Source of the DNA: Trochalopteron elliotii
Lineage: Eukaryota; Chordata; Aves; Passeriformes; Leiothrichidae
Direction of reading: 5' to 3'
Length of the DNA: 64,000 nucleotides
NCBI GenBank assembly: GCA_024734555.1
Contig: JANPWX010000211.1
Coordinates: 599,531-663,530, forward strand
Shown here: positions 38,301 to 50,700 of the stretch, piece by piece
Layout: every line of letters starts with the position of its first letter
Position numbering within the stretch: position 1 is the stretch's first letter
Translations under genes and position numbers: made by a program
The notes under the pieces: generated by a model
What the model saw: only the letters and a program-made list of their open reading frames with translations
Database searches by the model: none
What the model was told of the DNA's origin: nothing

Positions 38301-39880
38301 CACAAATCATCCTTCTTTTCTGTTCCAGGTAACCTAGTTTAAAAACCATTTACATGTCCAAATTTTTAACCCCACAGCTGAAGTTGCCTGAGAAAAGGAC
38401 TCCAAGTGGAGAAACAGTTGCTGTAAAATATCTCCTCCCCTGTCCCCCATGAAATTGGGGTACTACACATCAAACCTGTGCACTGCAGTGACAGGAGTGT
38501 GTATTTACACCTTTTAACTCCTCACAGCACTACAAAATCACAGCAGATATGCTGGAAGGAGAATGAGGACTTCAGAGTGTCTCAAATGTTTTTGCAATAC
38601 CATGCTCAAAGTCTGCCACATTCAGAGCAGCCCATTCTAGCTAAAATCCACCCATGCACACCTGAGGAGACACCTGTGCCATGGAAAGCTGTGCCTGACC
38701 AGCAGAATCCTTCTACTTCATCCATCAGCAATGATATTTCAGATCAAGCTAACTGGCATTAACAAAAAGACCATTGCATCTGGAAACTCAGAAAATTTCC
38801 TCTTGAAATGGAGAGACAACAAACACAAAACTCCCTGAAGTGATTTTCAGAATGGTCTTTCTTTCTTCACTCCAAATAAATCAAAGTTTCATCTTCTGAT
38901 CCAACAATTCTGTGTAGGATCCAAGTTAGAAATGGCTCCAGCTCAACAACCAGCTCAACAGCTGAGACCATTTATTAGTGCATGGATGATTTCTTACACG
39001 AAATCTTGCTTCAGGAACAAGATGCTCAGAAGAGCAATTAAGAGGAAGAAAGTACTCCCAGTGCAAGTATTTCTAATTTTGTCCTGAAGTGACACTGGAG
39101 GATTCCTAGCAAAGCCATCTCTTCCTGTTCTCTGAAGAGCAGGCCAGAGGCACAGTCTCCAACCAGTGGGAATCTCTTTTTATGGCCTATTTAACTGGCA
39201 GCTCAAACTTCTTTTTTTTTTTTTTTCTGCAAAAGCAACGATTAAAACACAATAAAACCCAATCCAAAGAACTAAACTGAAATAAAAAAGTACAACTCTA
39301 ATCCTGTTTATCAGACCTCAAGTGGCCTCTCTACCAACTGAATGCACAATCCTCATTTCTCAGTAATAATTTCATGTTGTTTCAGGCTGCATTTGTGTGT
39401 CACATTGTTTTGGAAGCTCGAGTTTGTTTTTCCTGAAGAGCTGGTGTGCCAGCACAGAGCAGAAATAATGCTCAGCTTTCCAGCAGCATTATGGAATGCA
39501 AGGAGTGAGGAGGAAACAGGAACTGCAGCTGTGCCAGCCCCAGTAACCCTAAACTGGAGTTCAGCAGCCCCATCGGGGTGATCTATTTGCTGATCCACAG
39601 TCAATAAAAAGGCTCTATTTTGAGCTCAGAGCTGTTTACTGCTGCTGATATTTAATGCCCTGGGAGAGGAGAAAGAGCAAAGAGGAATGTATCTCCAGGC
39701 ATAACCAGGACAGGTTTATGTCCCACGTGGGGACAGCTGGGACAAGCCCAGCCTATAAAACAGTGATGAAAGGAGCAGAATGTGGCAGCAAGCAGGAGAT
39801 CTGTGTGTGCTGCTGTGGGGCACTGCAGGCTGCCCACAAAGTCCCCTTCTCTTAAGGCAATCAACACTGGGAGAGGGATA

Positions 39881-40050
39881 AATGTACAATATTTATATAT
39901 TATTTTATTATAATAGAATATTATTATAATTATATTGTTATCTATGCAATATTAATATATCTTTTATTATTATATTTAATAATATTATAATACTTATATT
40001 ATAATATTTATATATTATTTTATTTACATTATTTATCTATCTAGCTATAG
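39881..40050. repeat. AT-rich low-complexity island
   Basis: About 170 bases almost entirely A and T, built from TTATTATA, TATATTATTTTATT and similar words. The word TATTTATATATTATTTTATT appears near both ends, suggesting internal duplication. Confidence 0.85.
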
Positions 40051-40069
40051 CTGTCTGATTAAACACATG

Positions 40070-40091
40070 AATTTTAACATGTGTTAAAATT
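40070..40091. repeat. Hairpin with 10-bp arms, 2-nt loop
   Basis: AATTTTAACA and TGTTAAAATT are exact inverted repeats around TG. The hairpin is bracketed by ATTAAACACAT words on both sides. It directly follows the AT island. Confidence 0.65.
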
Positions 40092-40094
40092 AAA

Positions 40095-41740
40095 CACATT
40101 AAACATCCCTTCTGTTTTCCATTTTGCCCAGTTAATATGTTAACTACAGACATATATCCAGGTTTGATGGTGGGGTTGGGTTTTTTGCTGCTGTCACCTT
40201 TAGTGGTAGGTTGTTTAGGTTTCCTTTTTCCTTTCTTTCTCCTTTGTAATTCAACATATGAAGCATCTTGTTAGTCTTTTCCCTGCTACTTTTCCCAGCT
40301 TCCCACCCCTTTCAAACCTGAAACTTTTTCATGTGTCTCCAGCTCTGGGAAAGTTGCAGACTGACAAAGTAACAACAGCTTTCCCTTTCATGCCTTTCTA
40401 AAACATATATATTAGCAATTTGAGTGGTTTGGGGTTTTTTTAAACAAAGTAAGATAAAAATAAAAAGTAACTTCCCTCCCCCCCCACCAGGAAACTGATA
40501 CAAAAAATATTTGGTTTTGTTTGTTTGGCTTTTCTTTTGGCCAGAAAGCTGTTGGTTCTAAAAGTTATCTCTGAATCTAGCAACATGTCACAAGCAAAAG
40601 AGATTGTGATATGGAAATATTGATCAGAAATACTGACATGCTTCCTGTTTCCTCTCCATTACTTTTACAGTAAAAACTTCAACCAGTATTGCAATCACTA
40701 CACATCAGTATTTGGAAAATTGCTTTGTTGCCAAAATCTTCAAACACATGCCCTACAATTAATTTGTAATGATAATATATATTGAAATATTAAAGTTATT
40801 TTTGGATGTGTCAGACATGAATTTATCTCCAACTAGCTGGGATGTAATTAGGCTGAAGTTATTTACACATGAGGAAAATCAACAGAGCTATGTGGGAGTC
40901 AGAACTCCCATTAATGGGACAGACAGTGTCACATCTTTGCTCCATGTTGGAATTATTCAGTAAGCTCCTGCAAAACAACTTGTGACCATGAAAATTGTTT
41001 TAAAGCTAGAAAACAGAAGGCTAGAACTTTATCCTTTATAACTGCTACAGACCACAAAATCCATTTCAAAAAGAAACATCATGAAAGCCAACACAATCCC
41101 ATGGAACTCCTCTGTTTCCACAAAAAGAAATGTTTGGAGAACATTCACTGGCACACTTCCAGGCAGCTCTCACTGCACAAACTGATGTATACTTTGACAG
41201 GGATAGTAAAAATACAGTTGTGCTCTAAACACCTCTTTTCTCCTCAGGGTGATGTTGCCCTGTGTTATACAGAGGAAAAGAAATGACAGCAACAAGTTTA
41301 GCTCGTGGAAATGCAAGTGTATGTTCCAGTTCAGAGTCTAAAGGGTGATGGGAAAGACACTGATAAAATACAGAGGGGAGAAAAATCAGCTGAGAAACTG
41401 GAAAGGTCTTTTCACCCTACAGAGCATCTACAAAAGCACCTTAGAATGCTGCTGAACCATCAGAAGGATGTGAAGGCACCTTTTCCACCATTACAGCACA
41501 TTTGCAGTTGTAACTTTACCTTTCTACAACATCCTCTCCATTCCAGCAGGTCGAGCTGTCCCTCATCACCAGGTCTCCATCACAAAGCCTTTCTGCTATG
41601 GAGGCATAGAAGGTTCTGGACCTCTTCATGTAATTGATGAACTCTCTGCAACGTAGGGGGAACACATTCAACACCACAACACTGAACTCAGCACTAAACC
41701 CCTGCCAGCCCAGCCCTCCACCACATCAACACCTGGAAAA
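40095..41740. other. Unique non-coding sequence
   Basis: No gene or transposon was recognised. Short T/G-rich simple sequence occurs near 40505-40535 and a C-rich patch near 40475-40490. Confidence 0.5.
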
Positions 41741-41835
41741 TAATTAATTTATATTTCTATTATTATATTATATTGTATTTCTATTATTATATTTCTGGAT
41801 TAATTTATATTTCTATTTAATCTGAATTAATTTCT
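41741..41835. repeat. AT-rich imperfect tandem repeat
   Basis: The words TATTTCTATTATTATATT and TAATTTATATTTCTATT each occur twice, giving an imperfect tandem structure with a longer period of roughly 57 bases. Confidence 0.75.
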
Positions 41836-44014
41836 ACTTCTAGTGTATTCTTACTCCTTATGGATCACCCAATTTTACTTAGTCCACTGGTCAATACACA
41901 TAATTACACACATAAAGGGTGTTTTTAGCACATTGTGTTAACATGGCTCTCACTAAATCTGAAAAAGGGCTACACCTACTCTATAAACAGATTAAAAAAC
42001 ATTGAGAAAACATCATCATAAAAGGCATGGCCAGTACAGACAGTGTATTCCTGATGACTGTGGATGGAAAAATGCCTTGAGGGCAAACTGCTGCTGCTTT
42101 TATAATCTGATTATACCCATAATATATACCTGGCTGAGGTAGCCATAAAAACAAACTAACAAATCCAGTGTTAATTCAGCACACAAGTGAGAGGATTTCG
42201 GAATGAGAAATTACCCCACTGCACTGCTTCAGGAGCTCCTGTTTGGTTTGTTACAGATCTGCAGACCAAGATCAGGACACAGACTGAGCTGGAGCTATCT
42301 CTGAGCTCTGTGCTCATCCCAGGACTCCACTGGGAGGCCAAAGGACTCATTCTGGTTTTAGTGTTGCAGCCTGGCAGCACTGCAGAGGTGCCTGGGGTAC
42401 AGCTGGATGGAGCTGGGCACAAAGCAGCCAGGATTTCTCACTCCTCAGCAGCAACATGTGCTTTGAGCAACATCCAAGTCCCCTGGGAAATACCCACCCC
42501 TGTGAGGCAGTGGTCATCTCTCCCCACAGCTACCTTTACACTTTCTTCACTCTTTCTCCAAAGTCTTTAACCATCCCATTCATCTTCTGTGATGAAATCC
42601 TGCTCTAGATAAATCACTCATCACATGCTCCTAAGAAACTAACTTAACCTAACAGAGCAGGAAAGCTGGGATTGAAAGCAAAGAAAAAAGCAGGAATTTG
42701 GGGGCTTACAACGAGGCAATCAGCATTTTTACCTCTTGAGTACCAACTTACAAATATGAGCTCTGAGTAAAGCCAGGCCCAGCAAGAAGGTTGCCTGGCA
42801 GAACAACCTAAGAGGATCAGCTCCAAAAGGAAACACAGATGCCAACGCTTTTACAGGCTCTAAGTCAGAGTGTTCTTTGAAGGAGGAACCCAGCACCCTT
42901 TTAAGAGCCTAAAGCTTGCCTTACTCAGCTCAGCCCTGGAGGTTTCAACTCCTTTGCATTCTCAGCAGAATGGGGCTCTGACATTTCAAAGCAGCATGTC
43001 AGCAAATGCAGAATTCTCTATCCAACTCTCAGTCTCACTGAGTGAAAATATTTACCTTTCATCACTATAAAACTAAACACACTAGGGGAGAAAATGCAGA
43101 GTTTCCCAGTGGCCCACAATGTCAAAGCAGCAAACAAAAGTATTCCAGCTCCCAGATTACAGCTGGAGATGAGCTAGGTGTAGAGACAACAAAGGATGTC
43201 ACCTTGTTTTCATTCTTACCGAGAGATTTTTTTCAAACTTCTTGATTTGTCATTCTTTGAAGCTTTCAGAGGCAGAGAACTGGAATAGGCCGGGGAGGAT
43301 AAGCATCAATCAGGAGAGGTTGGGGAGTAGGGGAGAAGCAGGAGTTCAGGCAAATGAGGAAAAAGAAATGAGAAACAAAAGAGAAAAGTAAAAATCATTT
43401 GAAAGAAAGCTCACCAAGCACATGCATAGGACAATATGAGAAAATAAATAAGGAGAAAAATTATCCTGAGATTTTTGCAAAGTATACATGCAATCAAAAA
43501 CGTCAGTTCAATACTGGAAAAAAGTACAACTGAGACTGTTTGTCCCAATCATTTTCAAGTAAGAGCAGAATTACAAATGCAGTGCACACAGCAGAACGTT
43601 GAAAATACATTCAGTGGTACTTAAATTAAGTGTAACTGATTCCAAATGGAAGGACTGTAAATACATGAAGCTGTACAAGAAAACAATGGCAAACAGTTTA
43701 GAATGAGAACCATGGCAAGGGGTTACAGACCAGCAGCATTCATGTTCTGGTACAATGAGCAATTTACTGCCTGTTAATAAATAATATAAATACAGGTATT
43801 TTTTGCTGTTCTGAGACTGCACCACTGAAAAAACACCCAACTTTGCAAAACTGGAGATACAGACTTTCAGGCTACAGTGGAGGAAGAACTGTGGAAGTGC
43901 CCCATGTGATTATTTAGTGTTCTTAACAGCAGAGAGCAAGCCCCACCTTCAGCAGCCTGAGGACATGCAGACAATGCAGCTTTGCCATCACAGCTCTGGC
44001 AGCTGATGGCAGAG
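41836..44014. other. Unique non-coding sequence
   Basis: No gene recognised. A 127-codon plus-strand frame at 42187-42570 is opposed by an 83-codon minus-strand frame and lacks domains. An A/G-rich patch lies at 43.3-43.5 kb. Confidence 0.5.
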
Positions 44015-44098
44015 TGGCCACGGGACAGGAGGGACCTGCACTGACCACCAGGAGAGTGCCTCCTGCCTGCAGGAACTGGCCACGGGACAGGAGGGACT
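44015..44098 (+). repeat. 62-bp tandem duplication, first copy plus start of second
   Basis: TGGCCACGGGACAGGAGGGA occurs at 44015 and 44077, giving a 62-base period. The second copy is interrupted after 22 bases by the LTR that starts at 44099. It resumes at 44684 with GGGACCTGCACTGACCA and runs to about 44731 (ending CTGCAGGAATT) with a handful of differences from the first copy. Confidence 0.8.
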
Positions 44099-44683
44099 TG
44101 TTGGAACTCTGGAGGCTGAAAATTTCAGGCTTTCTGTGCTAAAAGGTGTGGACCCTCAAGCAAGCACCACATTTGACTTGAGGCCATGGAGCAGGCTTCC
44201 AAAATTGAGTGATAGCACTGGGGTTGTGGGTGTGTGGTTTAGAATTGTGTGATCTCACAGGGTGAAAAACTTGAACTTGGGATTTTAGTATATAGTAATA
44301 CATGTGAGTCAAGATGGAGGACTTTGGACATTGTCTGAGTCCTTCTTCTTCACTCTCTTCTTTCTTGTTCATGGGTTTAGGTGGTTTTCTGTAACTGGTT
44401 GACGGAGTCCACATTGCAGACTTCAAGTAGTTAGTTATTGGGTTTAAAATAATTTTGGTGGCATTTCATAATTGGATGGACTGTCCTTTAAAAGACCTGG
44501 TAGAGATGGAGAAGTTCTCCATTTTACCTCATTTCTTTAACTGGCTAGTTAGAGCTCATGGCTCATGAGTCTGTAATCTAATTAAGAAATAATAAACATC
44601 CAAGTCTGAACTCGAAACCTGTGTCTCCTGTGCTTCAATTTCAGCCTCAGCAGTGGCCAAAAAGAAACCAAAACCCCAACACA
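44099..44683 (+). mobile_element. Solo retroviral LTR (about 585 bp) inside a tandem repeat
   Basis: The element starts TGTTGGAACT and ends CCCCAACACA. It is flanked by GGGACT on the left (44093-44098) and GGGACC on the right (44684-44689), which I read as a 6-bp target duplication with one later substitution. Its 3' part from about 44282 aligns with the LTR at 22699-23130. The 5' end agrees in the first eight or so bases (TGYTGGAA), but this copy has about 150 extra bases after them. A polyadenylation signal AATAAA lies at 44591-44596. No retroviral coding sequence is adjacent, so it is a solo LTR. An alternative 3' end at 44681 would leave the flanks out of register. Confidence 0.85.
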
Positions 44684-44731
44684 GGGACCTGCACTGACCA
44701 TCACGTGAGTGGCACCTGCCTGCAGGAATTC
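44684..44731 (+). repeat. Remainder of the second 62-bp tandem copy
   Basis: The sequence after the LTR continues the 62-bp unit at exactly the point where it was interrupted. It matches CTGCACTGACCA and CTGCCTGCAGGAA of the first copy, with several substitutions between. Confidence 0.7.
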
Positions 44732-47700
44732 CAACACAACCACTCAAAAAAACCAAATGAAAATTTGTAACAGGGAAAAATCTGGATCAGCTGAAACTTC
44801 AGCCCTGGCCAGAGGTTCATGTGCATCTGACATTAATGATCTGGTTTGGACTACCACTTTATTACTCAAATGTTAATAAAATCACGAGATGTCTGAGCCA
44901 ATAGACAGTTTGCTTTAAATGAAATAGATATCATTGACTTCAAACATTCCCAAAGGAATTCCTAAATTGTTGATTTTAAGATGTATAAAGGGTCTGTGAA
45001 TTCATGGGATAATAAAGAAATCCCATCAAAATATAATTTCCAAGGCTTCTTCCTCCAGTCAGGGACCTAATATGTTACAGTTCCTTGTTAAACATATTTT
45101 ATACACAGCTCTGTAGGCAGGGTGTGTTTAGTGGTTTGAAATGTTCCATGGGGCAGAGATGTTAAAGGCAGGTATTCAGCTTTGCTGGGAGACCAGAGCC
45201 TGACCAGAACAGCTCTTTGTGCTGAACTCAGCAATAACATTCCAATTTACTGAGATTCTGTACATGCCATTTACATTCCCTGTACCATCATATGGTTTCA
45301 ATTTTCTTGTCATCTCTATTACATGTTATAGTAACCTCCACTTTAAAAAATGACTACAGCAGCAATGCTGCCAGTTTCAGTTAATCCCTGAGTATGATTG
45401 TGTAATGGTAAAAAAAAAAATAATCATCAATTTTATGCTTTCCAGTTTAATCATAGGAAATGGTTTCTTGCAAAATCATGCAACATTTATTCAAGTTTCA
45501 GCTTCTTTCATTATTGTCCCTGACACTTAAGTGATGCATAACAAAAAATATGCAGGAGTGGAATGCAGAGTAAAATCAAGAGAGATGGAAAATCTCCCAG
45601 GAACTCATGAGAGTAAGAGGAGAAGAAAAGGGCTCAACTACCACAGCAGAGGCCCCAGTTGCTCTGTGCATGCAGGGACCTTACAGATCTGGCTGTGCAG
45701 GAGAGAGAAGGGTGGGGAGGCTCCAGCCAGACCCCAAACACCTCCCCCTGAAGGCCCAGGTCAGGCCAAGGGACACCATTTCACAGCCCCACCTGTCCTG
45801 CAGCAGCAGCCCTGGCCCTGCCCAACAGAAACCAGAGCTGCTCCAACTCCTCAGGAAAGGAACCCAACTGTTCACGTGGCCAAGCAGAGCCCCAACACCT
45901 CTGCAGCAAACACCCAGGTGAAGCTGTCTGGCTCTGGGGTTTGGGGCACCCCTGAGCAGGCTGCACACAAGAGAGGAGAGGACACTTGGCTGTGGTTTCT
46001 CCTCCAGATGTGCCAACCACAGAGGCTCTTCTCTTGGAGCTCAGCAATGTTCTGACACATCAGGGAAAGAGCCACAGCTTTTCTGTTTACTTGGAGAAGG
46101 TTGGCCCATTCCTTCTCTTTTTCCTTCCTTAGCCTAAAAGGCTGGAGTTGTGTTGCACACTCCCCTTGAGGTAAAGGATCCTTTGGAAGGATGTCCATTA
46201 CCCAGACCTACAGACAGCCTCAGCAGGGCCAGGGTGACCTTGCACCTGAACTGACAGCAGCTGACATTATTGCTCCCTGTTTCCTAAAATCCCCAGAAGG
46301 AGAGACTTCACCAAAGATTTGTGTAATTATTCTCATCATCTGGTTCCCCTGCAGCAATCTTCTGTCACTCTAAGTGCATTTTACACAACCCACTGCAGAA
46401 ATGATTTCACCTATGTGTTATAGACTTCTATTACCTTAAATTGATTTTTATTGATATCATATGTGATTAAATGATGGAGAATGAACAACACAGTGATGCA
46501 GCCAATCAGTGTGTCTTTCACTCTGTGGTTTCACAATTGTTTCCAAGAAGCAGAAGTACAAGCTCCAGGCCATGTGCTTTATAGGAAGTTGTGGAGAATA
46601 GCTTCACATTTTCCACTTCTTACTATTTATGGCATATTTCCATCATTCATTTTTGATGCACAGGCTCTCCACAATACCTATCAACACTGTAATTCAGTCA
46701 TTTTTCATGCTAATTATATAAGCAGGGACTTAGTTTAGATTTTTTGGATACATTAATTTTAGTGCAGACCAATTCTGGCAAACTGTCTCATTTACAGCTC
46801 ATTAGTTTATTTGCTTTCCCACCTACAAGCCTTACATTTTAAAAGGTCAAAATCCAAATAATTCTAGATGGTTGGGAAGGGGAGGAAGCAGATACTCAGG
46901 TGAGAAAGAGCAGCTTTCATGGCACTGAAGACACAAATCTGCAACTGTTTTAGAGCTCTCCTGTTGACAGGTTGGCAGTTCTGGCTTTTGGGCTGCCAGT
47001 GCTAAGCCCCAGCCAAGTCAGTGAGTTACACAGAAGATGGCCCAGGGCTCTGTGCTGTTAAAAGCCTGTTTCAGCAACTGTACTACAACTGTTTGGATTT
47101 TTACTGCTTAAGTTATTAATTTAATTTCTGTAATGCTCCTTTTTTCTGAATTGCATGGTAAAAATCGATTAACTCCAAACATTAGCACAAACTGTTATGG
47201 TTTTAAATTACAAATTATCACTATCACTCAAAAAACTCTGCTTGCTGTTATTACTTTTATCTTTTAAAACAGTGTTTGTTCCATTCATGCAAGCTGAAAA
47301 TTAAAACAGGAATGGATCAAAATCTCATGTTCCCAACTGAAATGCCAAAACCCAGGCTCTGGAAATGTTAACACTGGTGTCTGTCATCCACTTATCCAAC
47401 AGACAGAGACACACATGGACTGCCTGGGCACCTCAGATCTGCTTTTGGACAGAGGTGAGCCCAGCACAGCTCCTCTGAGGTGACTTGTTCCAGAATAACT
47501 CTGCTCTTACACAGGACAATGTGCCAGCCAGAAACAGGCACTGGGAGTTTATGGGCAGTTTGCTCTGGTATCTACTCATGTATCATGACTGGGATTGCAA
47601 AAAAATCCTTTCCTACAATGTACAGAAAGCCAATTCAGGGGCTACACAAGGTGAAGTGACAGAGAAACTGAGGAGACCTGGCAGCAGGGGATACTCCTGT

Positions 47701-50700
47701 CCAGGCCAGTGGCAGAACTCAGCTGTAGGTGTCTCAGGTGGGGCACAGCTGAAGAACAGAAGCCAAGATGGACACAAGCCTAAAAAACTCCTTCAGCTCC
47801 TTCTCTGATATGTAACAAATCAAGAAGATTCCAAAGGGTCTCATCACTCCTGCCCAGTCCAGTGGAATCAGGGACTGGGCAATGAATCTTTTCTTTTCAC
47901 CCCTTCCCCCTTCCCACTTCTGCCCCTGGATGAGCTCATGTCCTTACAGATCTGGGCAGTTACATTTTAGGTACTTGAGACTCAGCTGTGGAAATCAGTT
48001 TCCTCAGACTTTGAGGAAAAGCTTTCACCATTTGCACTGAAAGATTCTGGAAATGATGAACACCTTGGTGTTAAGCAATGAAACCAGGTCTGGCCTTTCT
48101 TGGAGAGAGCCACGATGTGATGGCACAGAGTCACCTGTGACTGCCAGTGATGGCAGTGGCTGGGAGCACACAGAGAAGGGGCCTTTAACAGAGCAAAGAA
48201 CCAACAGCACAGATAATGAGCCTGAGGGTTTGTTTCAAAGCAGCTGCAGCCTAGGGTTACCTTCTTTTATTGTTCAGGCTGGTGTGAGCCATCACAAACG
48301 TCTGTGTTTCAGTCACTTCCTTCACTGGCACAATATTGCCTGATGACAGGTTCCCTTCCTGCTGTTTGGGCTGTCCACACACTTTATCCACCTGCAAGAA
48401 AGGGAGGGAAAGGGAAACAGGGTCAGAGTGGAGAAATGGATTTGCAACCCCACAGAAATCTGCCTGCTCCTTGCAGTCTGTGTTCACTGCACGAGAAAGG
48501 AAGGACAGAAAGGATTCTCCTTCAAGCAGCTGGAAACAAATGCCTTGCAAAATAAAGGACTGAATTCCAAGGCAGGGCAAAGAACACCAGAAGTCAGCAG
48601 TCATGGATTTGTCAGTGGCCACCTGGACACTTGGAAAGGCTGAAGTAGTGACTGATGAAGTACTGGCAAACTGAACTTCTATTTAGAAACACACCTGGAG
48701 CTTAAAGGTACACAGATTTTGGTGGAACATCTGTCCCGTGCATGAAGAGCAGAGTCTATCTGGAGTTTGAAGGGGCTTGCAAACAGAAGATAACCAATTC
48801 TTCCAGCCTTTAACCAGGCCATGTAACAGCCCTTAGTCCTCACTGCCCTTCCTGAAGCCTCTCACAGGGATTTAGTATCAGTCCAGGAGAAAGCAAGCTT
48901 GTGTTTATCCTTTCTGCACTGTGGATCTGACACTGCTCCTGTATCCTGACACATTTATTTGCTGTCACAGCTTTAAGTGACAATAGGAAGACAAGTCTCT
49001 TCCCTTTCTAATCCACAAATGAGTAACCTTTGATGTTTTGCTTACACTGAAATCCCTGAGCAAACACCAAGAGACCACAAAGGAAATCCTGCTCTGGGCA
49101 TGGTCACCAATGACCTGAATCCCACAGAATCCATCACCCCACACAGCCCTGGGTCTGGGATTCCTTCTGCAAGGTCCCACAGGGTGAGAGGGATTTTTAC
49201 CTGGTAACCAACCAGGATGAGATGGATTCCTACTGCTCTGTGCACTTCCCTGCATCTCTGGAACCCTCACAAGTCTGCTGAGTGTTTCAGTTCACAGATG
49301 ATTTCAGGTAACTTTCCCTGTCCCTCTGCACCACCATGATGCAGATGTCAGCACAAGCAGAGCACAATTTTCTCTGCCTCAGCCCATTTCCTCCAGGAAA
49401 ACCACATCTATGTGAAGCTAAGACATCCTCCTCTGAAAACACATACAAACAATGTGGAAATTTGGAAGCTCTGGAGGCATGACAGCTCCTGTCAGCTTTA
49501 GCTGTATGATTTCCAGCCCAGTCCAGTATAATATGCTGTGAAGAACCTAAAACTGCAGCAATTGAATGGGAAAACACTGGAATAATCCTGACACATCTCC
49601 AGCAGCCAGGGTGGGAGCCAGCTGCCTCACTCAACAACATGCACTGTGTATATTGGTGTGATTTCACCAGTGACCAGCACAGCACTGTTTTGGGAAATTA
49701 AATAGTATATTTCAGTCCCTTCTAGAAAAGGAAAAAAAAAAATCCCACTCTATGCAAATGAAAATATCAAACAAAAAAGCCTTTTGAAGCCTCTGGAGCT
49801 GGACAGAGGGTACAACACAGCTGGACCACATTCCTGCACAGGATGCTTCCTCCCCTCCAGCCCAGGCTTCCCAGGAACCCTACAGCACACAGACCCCAAT
49901 TCCCAGCAAAGGTCTCTGCAAAATCCAGCTCAGATTACATCATGTCACTAAAGTTCATGTCTTCAAATTACATACACCTCAAATCTTGTCACTGTGCATT
50001 CGAGACAGTTTTTACCAACTAAAATCAGAGTGGTTTGCAGAAGCAATGTGGTTCTCATATACATAAGTGATGGAGAACTCCCAAGATTTTCGTTTTTCCT
50101 GAAAGAAGATTCAAAGATATTTTAGTCATCATTTCTGTTGTGAATCAACAGTTTAAGCATCCAGCTGAAAACACCAACTTAGTTTTGATTTGAAGTTTTG
50201 GTACTATAGAAATGACTCTAGATTGCCCAGGTTTCAGTATTTTCTATGCCAAATCTATGCTTTAGGGCTTTCTTTATAAGCAGCAGGAACAGTTTCCTGC
50301 ACATCAAACAAAACCACATTATTTGATGGAAAGAATTTTCAGCAACGTTTTTTCAGCAAATTTTTCAGTGTAAATTTTAACCAGTTCTACTCCATTAAGA
50401 ATGAAGTTATTTGTTACATAAAGGAGCAAATCACACTTCTTCTGTCACCCAGTCCTTTCAGTGCCTATGTCAGTCCAGCTTCCCCAGCTCCTCCCAGGCC
50501 AGGCAGTCCCAGCCCCTCTGGGGGGGTTATCCATGTCTGACATATTTGTTTCAGATTTTCAATGAATTAAACAAAAATCTGACTTCTAATTTTTTTTAAT
50601 GTGGATTAATTTACACATCTCTCCAACATGTGTATTTTTATCAAAATAAAACAAGAGAAAATCCTGAATTTTACCAGCTAATCTGAGCAGTCACAAAGCT

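Larger units (their letters stand above)
31859..39880. other. Unique non-coding sequence with scattered simple repeats
   Basis: No gene was supported. It contains a hairpin at 33531, an AT-rich GATATA patch at 35321, an A14 run at 36696-36709 and a T15 run at 39212-39226. Open frames of 100-140 codons (for example minus 33695-34108 and minus 36889-37221) have no recognisable family content. Confidence 0.5.

Noticed and set aside
22699..44683. The two related LTRs as the ends of one provirus
   Set aside because: They are 21 kb apart, each has its own different target duplication (CTTTTC and GGGACY), they differ in length, and no retroviral genes lie between. They are independent solo LTRs.
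45531..46055. 174-codon plus-strand open frame in a GC-rich patch
   Set aside because: Proline/glutamine-rich low-information translation, with similarly open frames on the opposite strand. It fits GC-rich, stop-poor non-coding DNA.
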